64,000 nt of DNA from Akkermansiaceae bacterium (GTDB taxonomy: Bacteria > Verrucomicrobiota > Verrucomicrobiia > Verrucomicrobiales > Akkermansiaceae): positions 25,220-89,219 of the forward strand of contig CAIXKE010000003.1 in the NCBI GenBank assembly GCA_903919975.1, in the 5' to 3' direction. Made by a program: the position numbers and the translations under genes. Under the pieces are notes generated by a model, which had not been told where the DNA came from, searched no databases, and was given only the letters and a program-made list of their open reading frames with translations. This document shows, piece by piece, positions 51,744-60,645 of the stretch. Every line of letters begins with the position of its first letter. The stretch's first letter is position 1.

Positions 51744-52652
51744 TCAAGCGAGTTTTTCCGGGTATTCGCTATCTGCAATCAACTTGTGGATGGATTCTAC
51801 GACGAAGGGTTTATCGTTCGGATAGGTAACACCGAACCATGAACTGGTTGTCTCCAATACCGGGCACTGGGCCTCGTTTTCACGGATGAGTTGGTCCACC
51901 ACGGTCGGAATGTAGCATTCGGATTTCAAAGGATCTCCGAGGGTTTGGAGAAATTGGGTGAAAGCTTCTTCCAGCCGTGTTAGAAACGCCGGACCGAAGG
52001 CCCAAAAATTCATCGATACCAAGGATCCGGCGGGCACCATGTGGCGAGTGCCGTCGATGCTGCTGCCGCGGACAAGTCCGTCGGATTCGCGTTCGATGTT
52101 GAGGATTTCCTCGACGTTGGTGAGGAGTCCATTCGCGTCGATTTTGCAAATGCCGCGGTTGACGTGGCCGTGATCCGAGAGGGTGTTTTCGAGCGGGTAG
52201 CCGACCATGGCCATCGCGTCTGCGGCATCCGCCGGGAGTTGGTTGAAAAATCGGGCGGCGCGGGCGTAGGCGTCTTGGCCATAGAAATCATCGGCATTGA
52301 TCACGGCGAAATTTTCCTTCACCGCATGGCGGGCGGCCAGAATCGCATGAGCGGTGCCCCAGGGCTTGGTGCGGCCTTCGGGAACGACGAACCCTTCCGG
52401 TAAGTCGTCGAGTTTTTGGAACACGTAGTCCACTTGGATGCGGTCTGCGAAGCGGGAACCGACGCCTTGTTTGAAAGCCTCTGCGAAATCCTCGCGAATG
52501 ATGAAAACCACGCGTCCGAAGCCGGCACGGATGGCGTCATAGACGGAATAATCCATGACCGTCTCGCCGTTCGGGCCCATGGGGTCCATTTGTTTGAGTC
52601 CGCCATAACGGCTGCCCATTCCGGCGGCGAGGACAAGAAGTGTGGGTTGCAT
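51744..52652 (-). CDS. Sugar nucleotidyltransferase-like protein
   Basis: A 302-residue NTP-transferase of the GT-A-like pyrophosphorylase fold. LVLAAGMGSRYGGLKQMDPM is the nucleotide-binding loop, and GETVMDYSVYDA, VINADDFYGQDAY and the GTRHMVPAGSLVSMNFWAF region follow the family. It likely joins a sugar-1-phosphate to a nucleotide. ATG 52652 was preferred over an upstream extension to 52952, which overlaps the divergent promoter. It forms a salvage pair with the NahK-like kinase. Confidence 0.85.
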   Translation of the reverse strand: MQPTLLVLAAGMGSRYGGLKQMDPMGPNGETVMDYSVYDAIRAGFGRVVFIIREDFAEAFKQGVGSRFADRIQVDYVFQKLDDLPEGFVVPEGRTKPWGTAHAILAARHAVKENFAVINADDFYGQDAYARAARFFNQLPADAADAMAMVGYPLENTLSDHGHVNRGICKIDANGLLTNVEEILNIERESDGLVRGSSIDGTRHMVPAGSLVSMNFWAFGPAFLTRLEEAFTQFLQTLGDPLKSECYIPTVVDQLIRENEAQCPVLETTSSWFGVTYPNDKPFVVESIHKLIADSEYPEKLA

Positions 52653-52797
52653 GGAGTGAGTGGGTATTGGATAAAATGCTGCGCACGGGAATGGCAATTC
52701 CTCGGCGATATGGCAATCCCGGATATTGACCGTAGATGAGTCCGATTTTATACAGATGGTCGCTTGACCACGCCGATTCGCGATCCAAATTCCCACC

Positions 52798-53493
52798 ATG
52801 TCTCGCACCATTCTTCTAATTGGCGGAAACTCCGGCATCGGAGCTGCCACCGCACGCCTTCTGATCTCGCAGGGAGACTCCTTGATCGCGGCCGCCCGGA
52901 CGCCCGGTCCGCTCGCGGAGACGGGTTTACCGGTCCAGTCATTCGATGCCACTCAGCCTGGCCCGCTCGACCTGCCGCCCGCGCTCGATGGCTTGGTTTA
53001 TTTTCCCGGAACCATTACGCTCAAACCCTTCCATCGGCTGACATCAGAGGATTTTCTGCGGGATTTTCAAATCAACTGCCTTGGCGCGGTGGCAGCAATT
53101 CAAGCAGCTCTGCCTGCACTCAAAGCCGCACCCGCCGCTTCCATCATCCTGTTTTCGACGGTCGCGGTCGCGCAGGGCATGCCGTTTCACGCATCGGTCT
53201 CTGCGGCCAAAGGTGCCGTCGAAGGCATGGCTCGCGCGTTGGCCGCGGAACTCGCCCCGAAAATCCGCGTTAATGTGATCGCTCCGTCCCTGACCGACAC
53301 CCCGCTCGCCGGAACCTTGCTCGGCTCCGAAGCGAAGCGTGAGGCTTCATCGAAACGCCACCCGCTCCAACAGGTCGGTGATCCTGAGGATGTTGCGAAA
53401 CTCGTGGCCTTCCTGCTATCGGATGCCGCGAAGTTCATGACCGGCCAGATCCTTCGCCCGGACGGCGGTTTGTCCTCTATTCGCACTTTTTAA
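52798..53493 (+). CDS. Short-chain dehydrogenase/reductase, atypical active site
   Basis: A 231-residue SDR. The Rossmann loop GGNSGIGAAT is intact, and the catalytic serine lies in ILFSTVAV. At the usual YxxxK position the sequence reads VSAAK (within FHASVSAAKGAVEGMARALA), so the tyrosine is missing while the lysine remains. Its stop codon is one base before the ATG of the photolyase-related gene. It is thus probably cotranscribed with the repair-like cluster, perhaps for a flavin, pterin or other cofactor. This is inference. Confidence 0.85.
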   Translation: MSRTILLIGGNSGIGAATARLLISQGDSLIAAARTPGPLAETGLPVQSFDATQPGPLDLPPALDGLVYFPGTITLKPFHRLTSEDFLRDFQINCLGAVAAIQAALPALKAAPAASIILFSTVAVAQGMPFHASVSAAKGAVEGMARALAAELAPKIRVNVIAPSLTDTPLAGTLLGSEAKREASSKRHPLQQVGDPEDVAKLVAFLLSDAAKFMTGQILRPDGGLSSIRTF

Positions 53494-53494
53494 C

Positions 53495-54994
53495 ATGAGC
53501 GGGCATATCACACTGGTTTTCCCTCATCAATTGTTCGTGCGGAATCCGGCCATCGTGGTCGGACGTCCTATATATCTAATCGAAGATCCGTTATTCTTCG
53601 GCAACGATCCACATTGGCCTGCGACGATGCATCGCCAGAAACTCGTGCTTCATCGTGCATCGATGATGGCATATCGTTCCGAGCTTGAGGCCGTGGGACA
53701 GCGTGTGATTTACATCGAGGCCCCGGCTGGATCCTCATTTGATAGCGCCAACCTGCTGGAACGCGCACTGCCCGAAGGCATCGTGGAAATCCACCTCGCC
53801 GATCCCGCGGATGAAATCTTGTTCAAGCGGGTGCATCACTTCGCGGCGAAGTGCGGCGCGCGCGTTGTAGTGCATGACTCACCGAATTTCCTCAGTCCTT
53901 CCGAGTTTCTCGAAACCCAACTGGCGGGAAGGAAAAAACCATTCATGGCGCGGTTTTACGAAGCCCAACGCAAACGCATGAATCTTTTGCTGGAAGCCGA
54001 TGGCTCCCCGGTTGGCGGCAAATGGTCGTTCGATACGGAAAACCGCGCGAAACTGCCGAAATCCCACGTGCCACCCCGTGAGCCACGCACTCCGCCGGAT
54101 TCCCATACCCGCGATGCCATCGAATACGTTAACCGGCGGTTTCCCAATAACCCGGGATCGATCAAGCATTTCCGCTGGCCAATCACGCGCCATGCGGCGG
54201 AGGCATGGCTCGATCAATTCATCGACGAGCGTCTCGAAAATTTTGGTCTCTACGAGGACGCCATCTCCACCGGAAACGCCTATATTTATCACTCCGTGAT
54301 CACCCCGATGCTCAATATCGGTTTGCTCGATCCTCGCGATGTGATCGACCGCGTAATGGCTAAAGCCTCCGGATCCGGAAATATTCCGATGAACTCGCTG
54401 GAAGGCTTTATCCGTCAAATCATCGGCTGGCGTGAGTTTCTGCATGCTATCTATCAGTATCGGGGAGTTGAGATCCGCAATGGCAACTTCTGGAATTTCG
54501 ATCGACCACTGCCCGCCTCGTTTTATGATGCCACCACCGGGATTCCTCCGGTGGACCGGGTGATCCGGCAGTTGTTGCAAGACGGCTACTGCCATCACAT
54601 CGAGCGCTTGATGGTTCTCGGAAACTTCATGTTGCTCTGCCGGATTCGACCGGATGACGTTTATCGCTGGTTCATGGAAATGTTCGTGGATTCCTATGAC
54701 TGGGTGATGGTGCCCAATGTTTATGGCATGTCCCAATTCGCCGATGGCGGGACCTTCACCACGAAACCTTATATCTCGGGATCCAATTATCTCCTGAAAA
54801 TGTCAGACGAGCCGAAGGGGCCATGGTGCGAAATATGGGATGGACTTTTCTGGTGTTTCATCGGGGATCACACACCGTTTTTTCTCAAGAACCCGAGGCT
54901 CTCCATGATGGCGAGAAATTGGGAAAAACAATCACCTGAAAAACAATCCGCGCACCGCAAGGCCGCCGACGATTTCCTCGCATCGCTGCGCTGA
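53495..54994 (+). CDS. Photolyase/cryptochrome-related protein (PhrB-like family)
   Basis: A 499-residue flavoprotein of the deoxyribodipyrimidine photolyase-related family, to which the (6-4) photolyase PhrB belongs. The N-terminal alpha/beta domain (ITLVFPHQLFVRNPAIVVG) is followed by a helical FAD domain with FIRQIIGWREFLHAIYQYRG, YCHHIERLMVLGNFMLLCRI, WVMVPNVYGMSQFADGGTFT and KPYISGSNYLLKMSD. In PhrB, four cysteines hold a [4Fe-4S] cluster. Here the loop that normally carries YCxxC after MSD is replaced by a short EPKGPWCEIWD, so most of the ligands appear to be absent. Confidence 0.88.
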   Translation: MSGHITLVFPHQLFVRNPAIVVGRPIYLIEDPLFFGNDPHWPATMHRQKLVLHRASMMAYRSELEAVGQRVIYIEAPAGSSFDSANLLERALPEGIVEIHLADPADEILFKRVHHFAAKCGARVVVHDSPNFLSPSEFLETQLAGRKKPFMARFYEAQRKRMNLLLEADGSPVGGKWSFDTENRAKLPKSHVPPREPRTPPDSHTRDAIEYVNRRFPNNPGSIKHFRWPITRHAAEAWLDQFIDERLENFGLYEDAISTGNAYIYHSVITPMLNIGLLDPRDVIDRVMAKASGSGNIPMNSLEGFIRQIIGWREFLHAIYQYRGVEIRNGNFWNFDRPLPASFYDATTGIPPVDRVIRQLLQDGYCHHIERLMVLGNFMLLCRIRPDDVYRWFMEMFVDSYDWVMVPNVYGMSQFADGGTFTTKPYISGSNYLLKMSDEPKGPWCEIWDGLFWCFIGDHTPFFLKNPRLSMMARNWEKQSPEKQSAHRKAADDFLASLR

Positions 54995-55006
54995 CCCCCA
55001 AACACC

Positions 55007-56293
55007 ATGGAACTCAACCGCAAACTGGAAATCCTCGCCGACGCCGCGAAATATGACGCCTCATGCGCCAGCAGCGCTGCCGCCAAAAAAGATTCCCGCG
55101 GCAGCACCGGCGTGGGATCCACCGGCGGGGCGGGCATCTGCCATTCCTATACTCCGGACGGTCGCTGCGTGTCCTTGCTCAAGGTGCTTCTAACCAACAC
55201 CTGCATCTACGATTGTCATTATTGCATCAATCGCCGATCCAGCAATGTCCAGCGCGCGCGTTTTACGCCGGAGGAAGTGGTTCAACTCACCCTCGATTTC
55301 TACAAACGAAATTACATCGAAGGGCTTTTTCTCAGCAGCGGAATTATTCGCAGTGCGGACCATACGATGGAGCTCGTCATCGAGGTCGCACGCAAGCTGC
55401 GCGTGGAGCATCGCTTCCGAGGTTATATTCATCTCAAGACGATTCCCGAGGCATCTCCCGCATTGATTGAATTAGCCGGGAGGTATGCCGACCGCATCAG
55501 CATCAACATCGAACTCCCCAGTGAGAAAAGTTTGCTCACCTTGGCCCCTGAGAAGAACCTCGCACGCACCCAGGAGGCGATGGGGCACATCCGCAATAAG
55601 ATCGACGAGCGCTACGCCGAGAAAACCAAATCCGGAGCGCCAAAACCCCCGCCCTTCGCCACCGGTCAGAGCACCCAGATGATCGTTGGCGCGGACGACT
55701 CCACAGACTCGGTGATACTTCGTCGGGCGGACACTCTTTACACGGGTTACAAACTTCGGCGCGTCTATTACTCGGGTTTCAGTCCGATCCCCGAGCCATC
55801 ATCGCTGCTGCCCATTCAGGCGCCGCCGCTGGTCCGCGAACACCGGCTTTATCAGGCGGACTGGTTGTTGCGCTTTTATGGTTTCCAGGTCGATGAAATC
55901 ACCACGGATTCCGCGCCCAATCTCGACTTGGCACTGGACCCGAAACTTTCATGGGCGCTGCGCAACCGCGACCTGTTTCCAGTGGATGTCAACAAGGCTC
56001 CTCGCGAGTCGCTGCTGCGTATTCCCGGACTTGGTGTTAGAAATACGGACCGCATCATTCAAGCGCGCCGTTTCACCCGTCTCCGCCTTGCGGATCTCAT
56101 TCTCCTGCGGCTATCCATGAAAAAACTGCTGCCATTTATCATTGCCGCCGACCACACGCCGACGCTGCTCGGGCTTGATGGAGATGCTCTGCGTTCGCGT
56201 TTCCTCCCACCGCCGAAGCAAATGGAGCTCGATTTCGACACGCCAAAGCCCGCGCCTGAAGATTTTAAGTCCGTGCTTTCCGGCGAGATCTGA
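55007..56293 (+). CDS. Putative DNA modification/repair radical SAM protein
   Basis: A 428-residue radical SAM enzyme. The cluster-binding motif CIYDCHYC (C66, C70, C73) is intact, and GLFLSSGIIRSADHTMELVI fits the radical SAM barrel. The C-terminal part has a helix-hairpin-helix-like segment (RIPGLGVRNTDRIIQARR), suggesting DNA binding. It matches the family annotated as a putative DNA modification/repair radical SAM protein (TIGR03916), which regularly neighbours the DUF4130-type protein, as here (gap 2 bp). The reaction is unproven. Confidence 0.88.
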   Translation: MELNRKLEILADAAKYDASCASSAAAKKDSRGSTGVGSTGGAGICHSYTPDGRCVSLLKVLLTNTCIYDCHYCINRRSSNVQRARFTPEEVVQLTLDFYKRNYIEGLFLSSGIIRSADHTMELVIEVARKLRVEHRFRGYIHLKTIPEASPALIELAGRYADRISINIELPSEKSLLTLAPEKNLARTQEAMGHIRNKIDERYAEKTKSGAPKPPPFATGQSTQMIVGADDSTDSVILRRADTLYTGYKLRRVYYSGFSPIPEPSSLLPIQAPPLVREHRLYQADWLLRFYGFQVDEITTDSAPNLDLALDPKLSWALRNRDLFPVDVNKAPRESLLRIPGLGVRNTDRIIQARRFTRLRLADLILLRLSMKKLLPFIIAADHTPTLLGLDGDALRSRFLPPPKQMELDFDTPKPAPEDFKSVLSGEI

Positions 56294-56295
56294 CC

Positions 56296-57165
56296 ATGAC
56301 AACCATCATCATCCAGCCCATCTTCGAATCATGGCGGGATGCCGCGCGCGATCTGCTTCGTCACCGCGTGCCGCCGGAGGAGGTGCTTTGGTCGGATGGC
56401 ACGCAGGGGAAACCACTTTTCGGCTCGGATAGGCCCGAAGAATCCGCGACTCCCGGCCCCGCGCCACGGGTGCCACCCGCATTTCTCGATATGGCCCGAA
56501 CCGCCGCCGCCCACCAGGATCCGCGCCGTTGGGCATTTCTATACCGGGTGTTGTGGCGGCTTACTCATGGCGGCGAAAAACACCTGCTTCTTCTGGCGAC
56601 AGATCCTGACCTGCGCCAAGTCCGCCAATGGTGCAAAACCATCGGCCGCGATATCCATAAAATGCATGCGTTTGTTAGGTTTCGCCTGGTCGGGACCGAC
56701 GAAGCGACCGGTCGTGAGCAATTCGTCGCATGGTTCGAGCCGGAGCATCGGATCGTGCGGTTGGCGTCGTCGTTTTTCGAGAAGCGTTTTGTAGGCATGG
56801 ACTGGTCGATCCTGACACCTTACGAATGTGTCCACTGGGACGGTGCGTCTTTGTTTTTCACGCCAGGTGTGTCTCGCGAATCGGCCCCGGACTCTGATGC
56901 GCTCGATGATCTCTGGCGCACCTATTATGCCAACATCTTCAACCCTGCACGGCTCAAGATTCAAGCCATGCAATCGGAGATGCCGAAGAAGTATTGGAAA
57001 AACCTGCCCGAAGCGTCGCTCATCGCCGGGCTGATTTCGGACAGCCGCAAGCGCGTGCAAGCGATGTTGGAGACTGCGGCGCGTCCGGTGAAACCTGTGC
57101 CGAAGAATGCCTACCTCGAATCTCTGCATAAGATGAACGAAGAAGCGGCGGATTCTTCGGACTGA
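56296..57165 (+). CDS. DUF4130 / TIGR03915-type putative DNA repair protein
   Basis: A 289-residue protein, the standard partner of the preceding radical SAM protein. Recognisable parts are the DIHKMHAFVRFRLVG segment, FVAWFEPEHRIVRLASSFF, WSILTPYECVHWDG, LWRTYYANIFNPARLKIQAM, and MPKKYWKNLPEA. In other bacteria this domain is fused to a UdgX-type uracil-DNA glycosylase; that second domain is absent here. It ends the apparent four-gene transcript that began at 52798. Confidence 0.9.
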   Translation: MTTIIIQPIFESWRDAARDLLRHRVPPEEVLWSDGTQGKPLFGSDRPEESATPGPAPRVPPAFLDMARTAAAHQDPRRWAFLYRVLWRLTHGGEKHLLLLATDPDLRQVRQWCKTIGRDIHKMHAFVRFRLVGTDEATGREQFVAWFEPEHRIVRLASSFFEKRFVGMDWSILTPYECVHWDGASLFFTPGVSRESAPDSDALDDLWRTYYANIFNPARLKIQAMQSEMPKKYWKNLPEASLIAGLISDSRKRVQAMLETAARPVKPVPKNAYLESLHKMNEEAADSSD

Positions 57166-57241
57166 CATGCAAGACGCAGGATTTCTCCGCGTTTGCTGCT
57201 AATTTATTGACCTCTCCGTTGAAACTCGGCATCCCGCGTTT

Positions 57242-57631
57242 GTGTCTGATTGGTTGCTGCGAGCGAGCCGATATTTCCTGATAGGGACGCTATTCGTTTC
57301 CCTAGGCGGACACTTGGTCGTGCTGCAGACGATTGCATGGGGAACCATGCTGAGTGATTTCTCGCGCACATCATCACTCGAAGAAGCTGCGAAAAAGACT
57401 TTTGACGGGGAGCATCCCTGTGCTCTTTGCAAGGTTGTGGAGCAAAGCAAACAGCAGGAGGAGAAGAAGCCTTTGCTGAAGGCGGTGGCCAAAATGGATG
57501 TTACCCTTCCCGCACCAATTTTCCTGAAATCACCATCTGGATCGCCTGTGGTGATCTTAGTTCCCGGCTACTTCGGAATAGATGCCGAAGTCTGCCTCGG
57601 AGTGCTCCGGCAGCCGCCTCGCGGCGTTTGA
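57242..57631 (+). CDS. Small exported protein with CxxC, upstream of a TonB receptor
   Basis: A 129-residue protein beginning at GTG 57242. It has an N-terminal membrane or signal segment (YFLIGTLFVSLGGHLVVLQT) and a short helical stretch ending in HPCALCKVVEQ, a CxxC pair that could bind metal or heme. It stands 125 bp upstream of the TonB-dependent receptor on the same strand, so a shared role in metal uptake is possible. No family recognised. Confidence 0.65.
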   Translation: MSDWLLRASRYFLIGTLFVSLGGHLVVLQTIAWGTMLSDFSRTSSLEEAAKKTFDGEHPCALCKVVEQSKQQEEKKPLLKAVAKMDVTLPAPIFLKSPSGSPVVILVPGYFGIDAEVCLGVLRQPPRGV

Positions 57632-57756
57632 GCGGGACTCCGTGAAGTTAAAACAGGCTTGCGGGCAAGATGCTCGCGCCACATGGCCCGGACATCATGC
57701 CCGGAGCCATCTCAAACGCGCACCGTGCGCACAATTCATTCAACTAACATTTTTTT

Positions 57757-59826
57757 ATGATCAATCATCGTTTCATTTCTGTATCTATTTCAATTTCCAT
57801 CAGCATCGCCGGGCTCGCCGGTGCCCAATCCACATCGCTAAAACCACTCGTGGTGGTGGGCGTGCTCGACCGCGTTTCCAAAACCGTGCCGACTGCTGCC
57901 GAGAGCCGCGAGCAGCTGGCGAAGGTTCCCGGCGGTGTGGAAGTCGTGGAGGCTGACCGCTATCTGCGCGGGCGTTCCAGCACCATGGCGGATACCTTCG
58001 CTCTCTCGCCCGGTGTGGTCGCCCAACCGCGCTTCGGCTCGGACGAGGCACGCATATCCATTCGTGGCTCGGGCATGCAGCGCACGTTTCACGGTCGAGG
58101 CATCCGCTTGCTTCAGGATGGCGTGCCGCTGAATCTCGCCGATGGTGGATTCGACATGCAGGCGGTCGATCCGCTCGCAGTGGATCACATCAACATCTTG
58201 CGCGGTGGAAACGCGCTGACCCTCGGTGCGTCCACGCTCGGCGGGGCCATCGACTACATATCCGCCACGGGACTCACGGCACCCGGAGGTTCGTTGCGAC
58301 TTGAAGGAGGCTCGTTCGATTATTTGCGCGCCCGCGTTTCACAAGGCATCACAGAAGGAAAAACCGATGCGTATTTCAGTCTTTCAGAGCAATACCAAGA
58401 GGGCTTTCGCGATCATGCGGAGCAAAACAACCAGCGGTTCTTTAGCAACTTCGGCTGGCAGATCTCGGACCATGTGGAAACACGGCTTTTCGTCACTGCC
58501 GTGCGTTCGCGCTCCGAGTTGCCCGGCAGTCTTACAAAGACCGAAATGGAGAATGATCCTTCACAGTCGGATGACTCGATGTTTGGTGCGGCCGCTTATG
58601 ACAACCGTCGGGACTTTGAGCTCTACCGCATTGCCAATAAAACGACTTTTCGAAATGGAAATGACACCATCGAGTTTATTGCCTCCTACTCCTACAAGGA
58701 TCTGGATCATCCAATTACACCCTTTGTCGGAGTGATAGACCAGTTGTCCAATGATTTGTTGTTAGGTTCTGTGTTCACTCGCGACGGACAGGCTTTCGGG
58801 CGAGTCAACCGCCTGCGTGCTGGTGCGTTTTATTCACGTGGGACTATCGATGCCGCCACGTTCCAAAATATCAAAGGCGAGCGTGGAAATCTCGCCTCCG
58901 ACGCCGATCAGATTGCAACGAACATCGAAGGTTTCGTAGAAGATCAACTTGCGCTGGGTCATGGATTCACCGGTATTCTCGGGGCCACTGCTGCGAAGAA
59001 TTGGCGGGAGAATGAGCAGAATACTGGTGCGGCGGAGAGTTACGACCGCTCGTATGATCATATTTCGCCCAAGATTGGGTTGCGTTGGGATGCGGCGAAC
59101 TTTCAGGTGTTCGGAAACGTCAGCGGCAGCTACGAGCCGCCGTCTTTTTCGGAAACCAATGGCTCGCTCACGCCCAATGAAGCGCAGACAGCTACTACCT
59201 TCGAGATTGGAACACGCGGTCTTTATCATCACTTCCGTTGGGACGCCACTCTCTACCATTCAGAGGTGGAGAACGAATTCCTTGCTCTCAATGATCCGTC
59301 TGGAACGCCACTCGGCACCACCAATGCGGACCGCACGATCCATCAGGGCGTGGAAATCTTCGGCGAGGTCGATCTCTTGGGCGCATCTCTCGTGGATGAA
59401 CCGGAAAATCGCCTGTTTCTCCGCGCTGCATGGACGTCTGGCCGATTCGAATTCGATGATGACACCACCTATGGTGACAATACCATTGCCGGTCTCCCTC
59501 CACATTTGATCCGTGGCGAGTTGTTATGGGAAAACAAGGCGGGTTACTACGCAGGTCCCACCGTTGAGTGGGCTCCATCAAAGGCCTATGTCGATCACGC
59601 TAACACACTCAGTGCCGATCCCTATGCGCTGCTCGGTTTCAAACTCGGCCGCAGCGTTGGAACCGGAATTTCCTGGTTCATTGAAGCCCGGAATCTAACC
59701 GACGAGCGCTATGCGGCAACCACCGGAGTCGTGGCCAACGCTGGAGTGGATCCCGAGAACCGATCCCGCAACTTCCTTCCTGGCGACGGTCGCGGAGTTT
59801 TCGCGGGTATCGAGTGGAATTGGTAA
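57757..59826 (+). CDS. TonB-dependent outer-membrane receptor
   Basis: A 689-residue receptor that takes up metal chelates or other ligands using TonB energy. The signal peptide (ending IAGLAGAQ) is followed by the plug domain (FALSPGVVAQPRFGSDEARI with SIRGSGMQRTFHGRGIRLLQ, DGVPLNLADGG, NILRGGNALTLGASTLGGAI) and a 22-strand barrel ending in the aromatic residues GIEWNW. A TonB box is not certain; a segment near KPLVVVGVLDR could serve. The SIS-rich leader and short upstream region contain a repeat (GCGGGCAAGATGCTCGCGCC). Confidence 0.94.
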   Translation: MINHRFISVSISISISIAGLAGAQSTSLKPLVVVGVLDRVSKTVPTAAESREQLAKVPGGVEVVEADRYLRGRSSTMADTFALSPGVVAQPRFGSDEARISIRGSGMQRTFHGRGIRLLQDGVPLNLADGGFDMQAVDPLAVDHINILRGGNALTLGASTLGGAIDYISATGLTAPGGSLRLEGGSFDYLRARVSQGITEGKTDAYFSLSEQYQEGFRDHAEQNNQRFFSNFGWQISDHVETRLFVTAVRSRSELPGSLTKTEMENDPSQSDDSMFGAAAYDNRRDFELYRIANKTTFRNGNDTIEFIASYSYKDLDHPITPFVGVIDQLSNDLLLGSVFTRDGQAFGRVNRLRAGAFYSRGTIDAATFQNIKGERGNLASDADQIATNIEGFVEDQLALGHGFTGILGATAAKNWRENEQNTGAAESYDRSYDHISPKIGLRWDAANFQVFGNVSGSYEPPSFSETNGSLTPNEAQTATTFEIGTRGLYHHFRWDATLYHSEVENEFLALNDPSGTPLGTTNADRTIHQGVEIFGEVDLLGASLVDEPENRLFLRAAWTSGRFEFDDDTTYGDNTIAGLPPHLIRGELLWENKAGYYAGPTVEWAPSKAYVDHANTLSADPYALLGFKLGRSVGTGISWFIEARNLTDERYAATTGVVANAGVDPENRSRNFLPGDGRGVFAGIEWNW

Positions 59827-59841
59827 GTGGTGTTTTGGTAT

Positions 59842-59864
59842 CCCCGGCGCGTTCCGTGCCGGGG
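59842..59864 (+). terminator. Short hairpin after the TonB receptor gene
   Basis: CCCCGGC and GCCGGGG form a 7-bp stem across a 9-nt loop, 15 bp after the stop codon. There is no T tract, so its function as a terminator is uncertain. Confidence 0.4.
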
Positions 59865-60221
59865 CTTACGCCAGTTACTCATTTGTCCATGACATTGGGT
59901 AGCCAGGGCGGATCTTTCCGAGCATATAAGAAATGACTCACATTTCGAGTGGGAACGGCCCGTCTTCACTGTCGTGCCATTAGTCGTTTTTCCGGTCGGT
60001 CCAACTGCTACAAGCGATGTAGGTGTTCCAAATGTTTCAAGAACGCATTCCGCGAAGCGCGGATCCTGCACCTCGCCTTCGTCCAGACGCTGGATTTTCC
60101 AATCAATGTGCATTTCCGCCATGCGGTGAACTTGCCGAAGAGCCACCTAACGACTCGCTACATACAGGAGTGGAGGGGGATCAGGGTCCTTACATTAATC
60201 CCCCGGACGAAGAGGGGGTAA
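59865..60221. other. Stretch without a recognisable gene
   Basis: Frames on both strands at about 59990-60200 look weakly protein-like (a plus-strand stretch with NAFREARILHLAFVQTLDFP, and its minus counterpart with LDEGEVQDPRFAECVLETFG), but I recognise neither. A small G/C-rich hairpin (GGGGGATCA...) lies near 60176-60216. Confidence 0.4.
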
Positions 60222-60455
60222 AAAGTCTCCACTTTTTTGCAACAATTTCACCTGTTGCCTTTCGACTGGGACCCAGCCCTGAAAACCATGGAAATCCGTT
60301 TCCAACTTGAGCAAGTCGGCAATAAAATCGGGCCATACGATCTGCAACTCAGCGGCCAAGCCCTTGCCCTCGACTTGACTCTCGTCACCCACAACACCCG
60401 GGAATTTCAGCGAGTGAATGGCTTGCGACTTGAAGACTGGGAGCTCAACGCATGA
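60222..60455 (+). pseudogene. C-terminal remnant of a VapC-type PIN-domain toxin
   Basis: The frame reads FLQQFHLLPFDWDPALKTM and then RFQLEQVGNKIGPYDLQLSG, QALALDLTLVTHNTREFQRV, and NGLRLEDWELNA. This is the C-terminal half of VapC, with the IGPYDL acidic residue and the typical THNTREFxRVxGLxxEDW ending. A stop codon lies just before it (60219-60221), the N-terminal half with its first acidic residue is absent, and no VapB antitoxin was found. Confidence 0.8.
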
Positions 60456-60645
60456 TGATGGTGATGATATCGCCGGACTGACATAAGGAGGGTGGACACT
60501 CCTGTCCACCTGCCAATGAAAAGCGAAAGCTTGGCGGTTTCCCTCTCCTCTTTCTCACCTCATTGGCCTCGTGGACATGAGTGACCGCGCGTCTTATGCG
60601 GTTTTCGGATTGCCTCTTGGGCGATCTTGGAGACGATGAGTTCGC

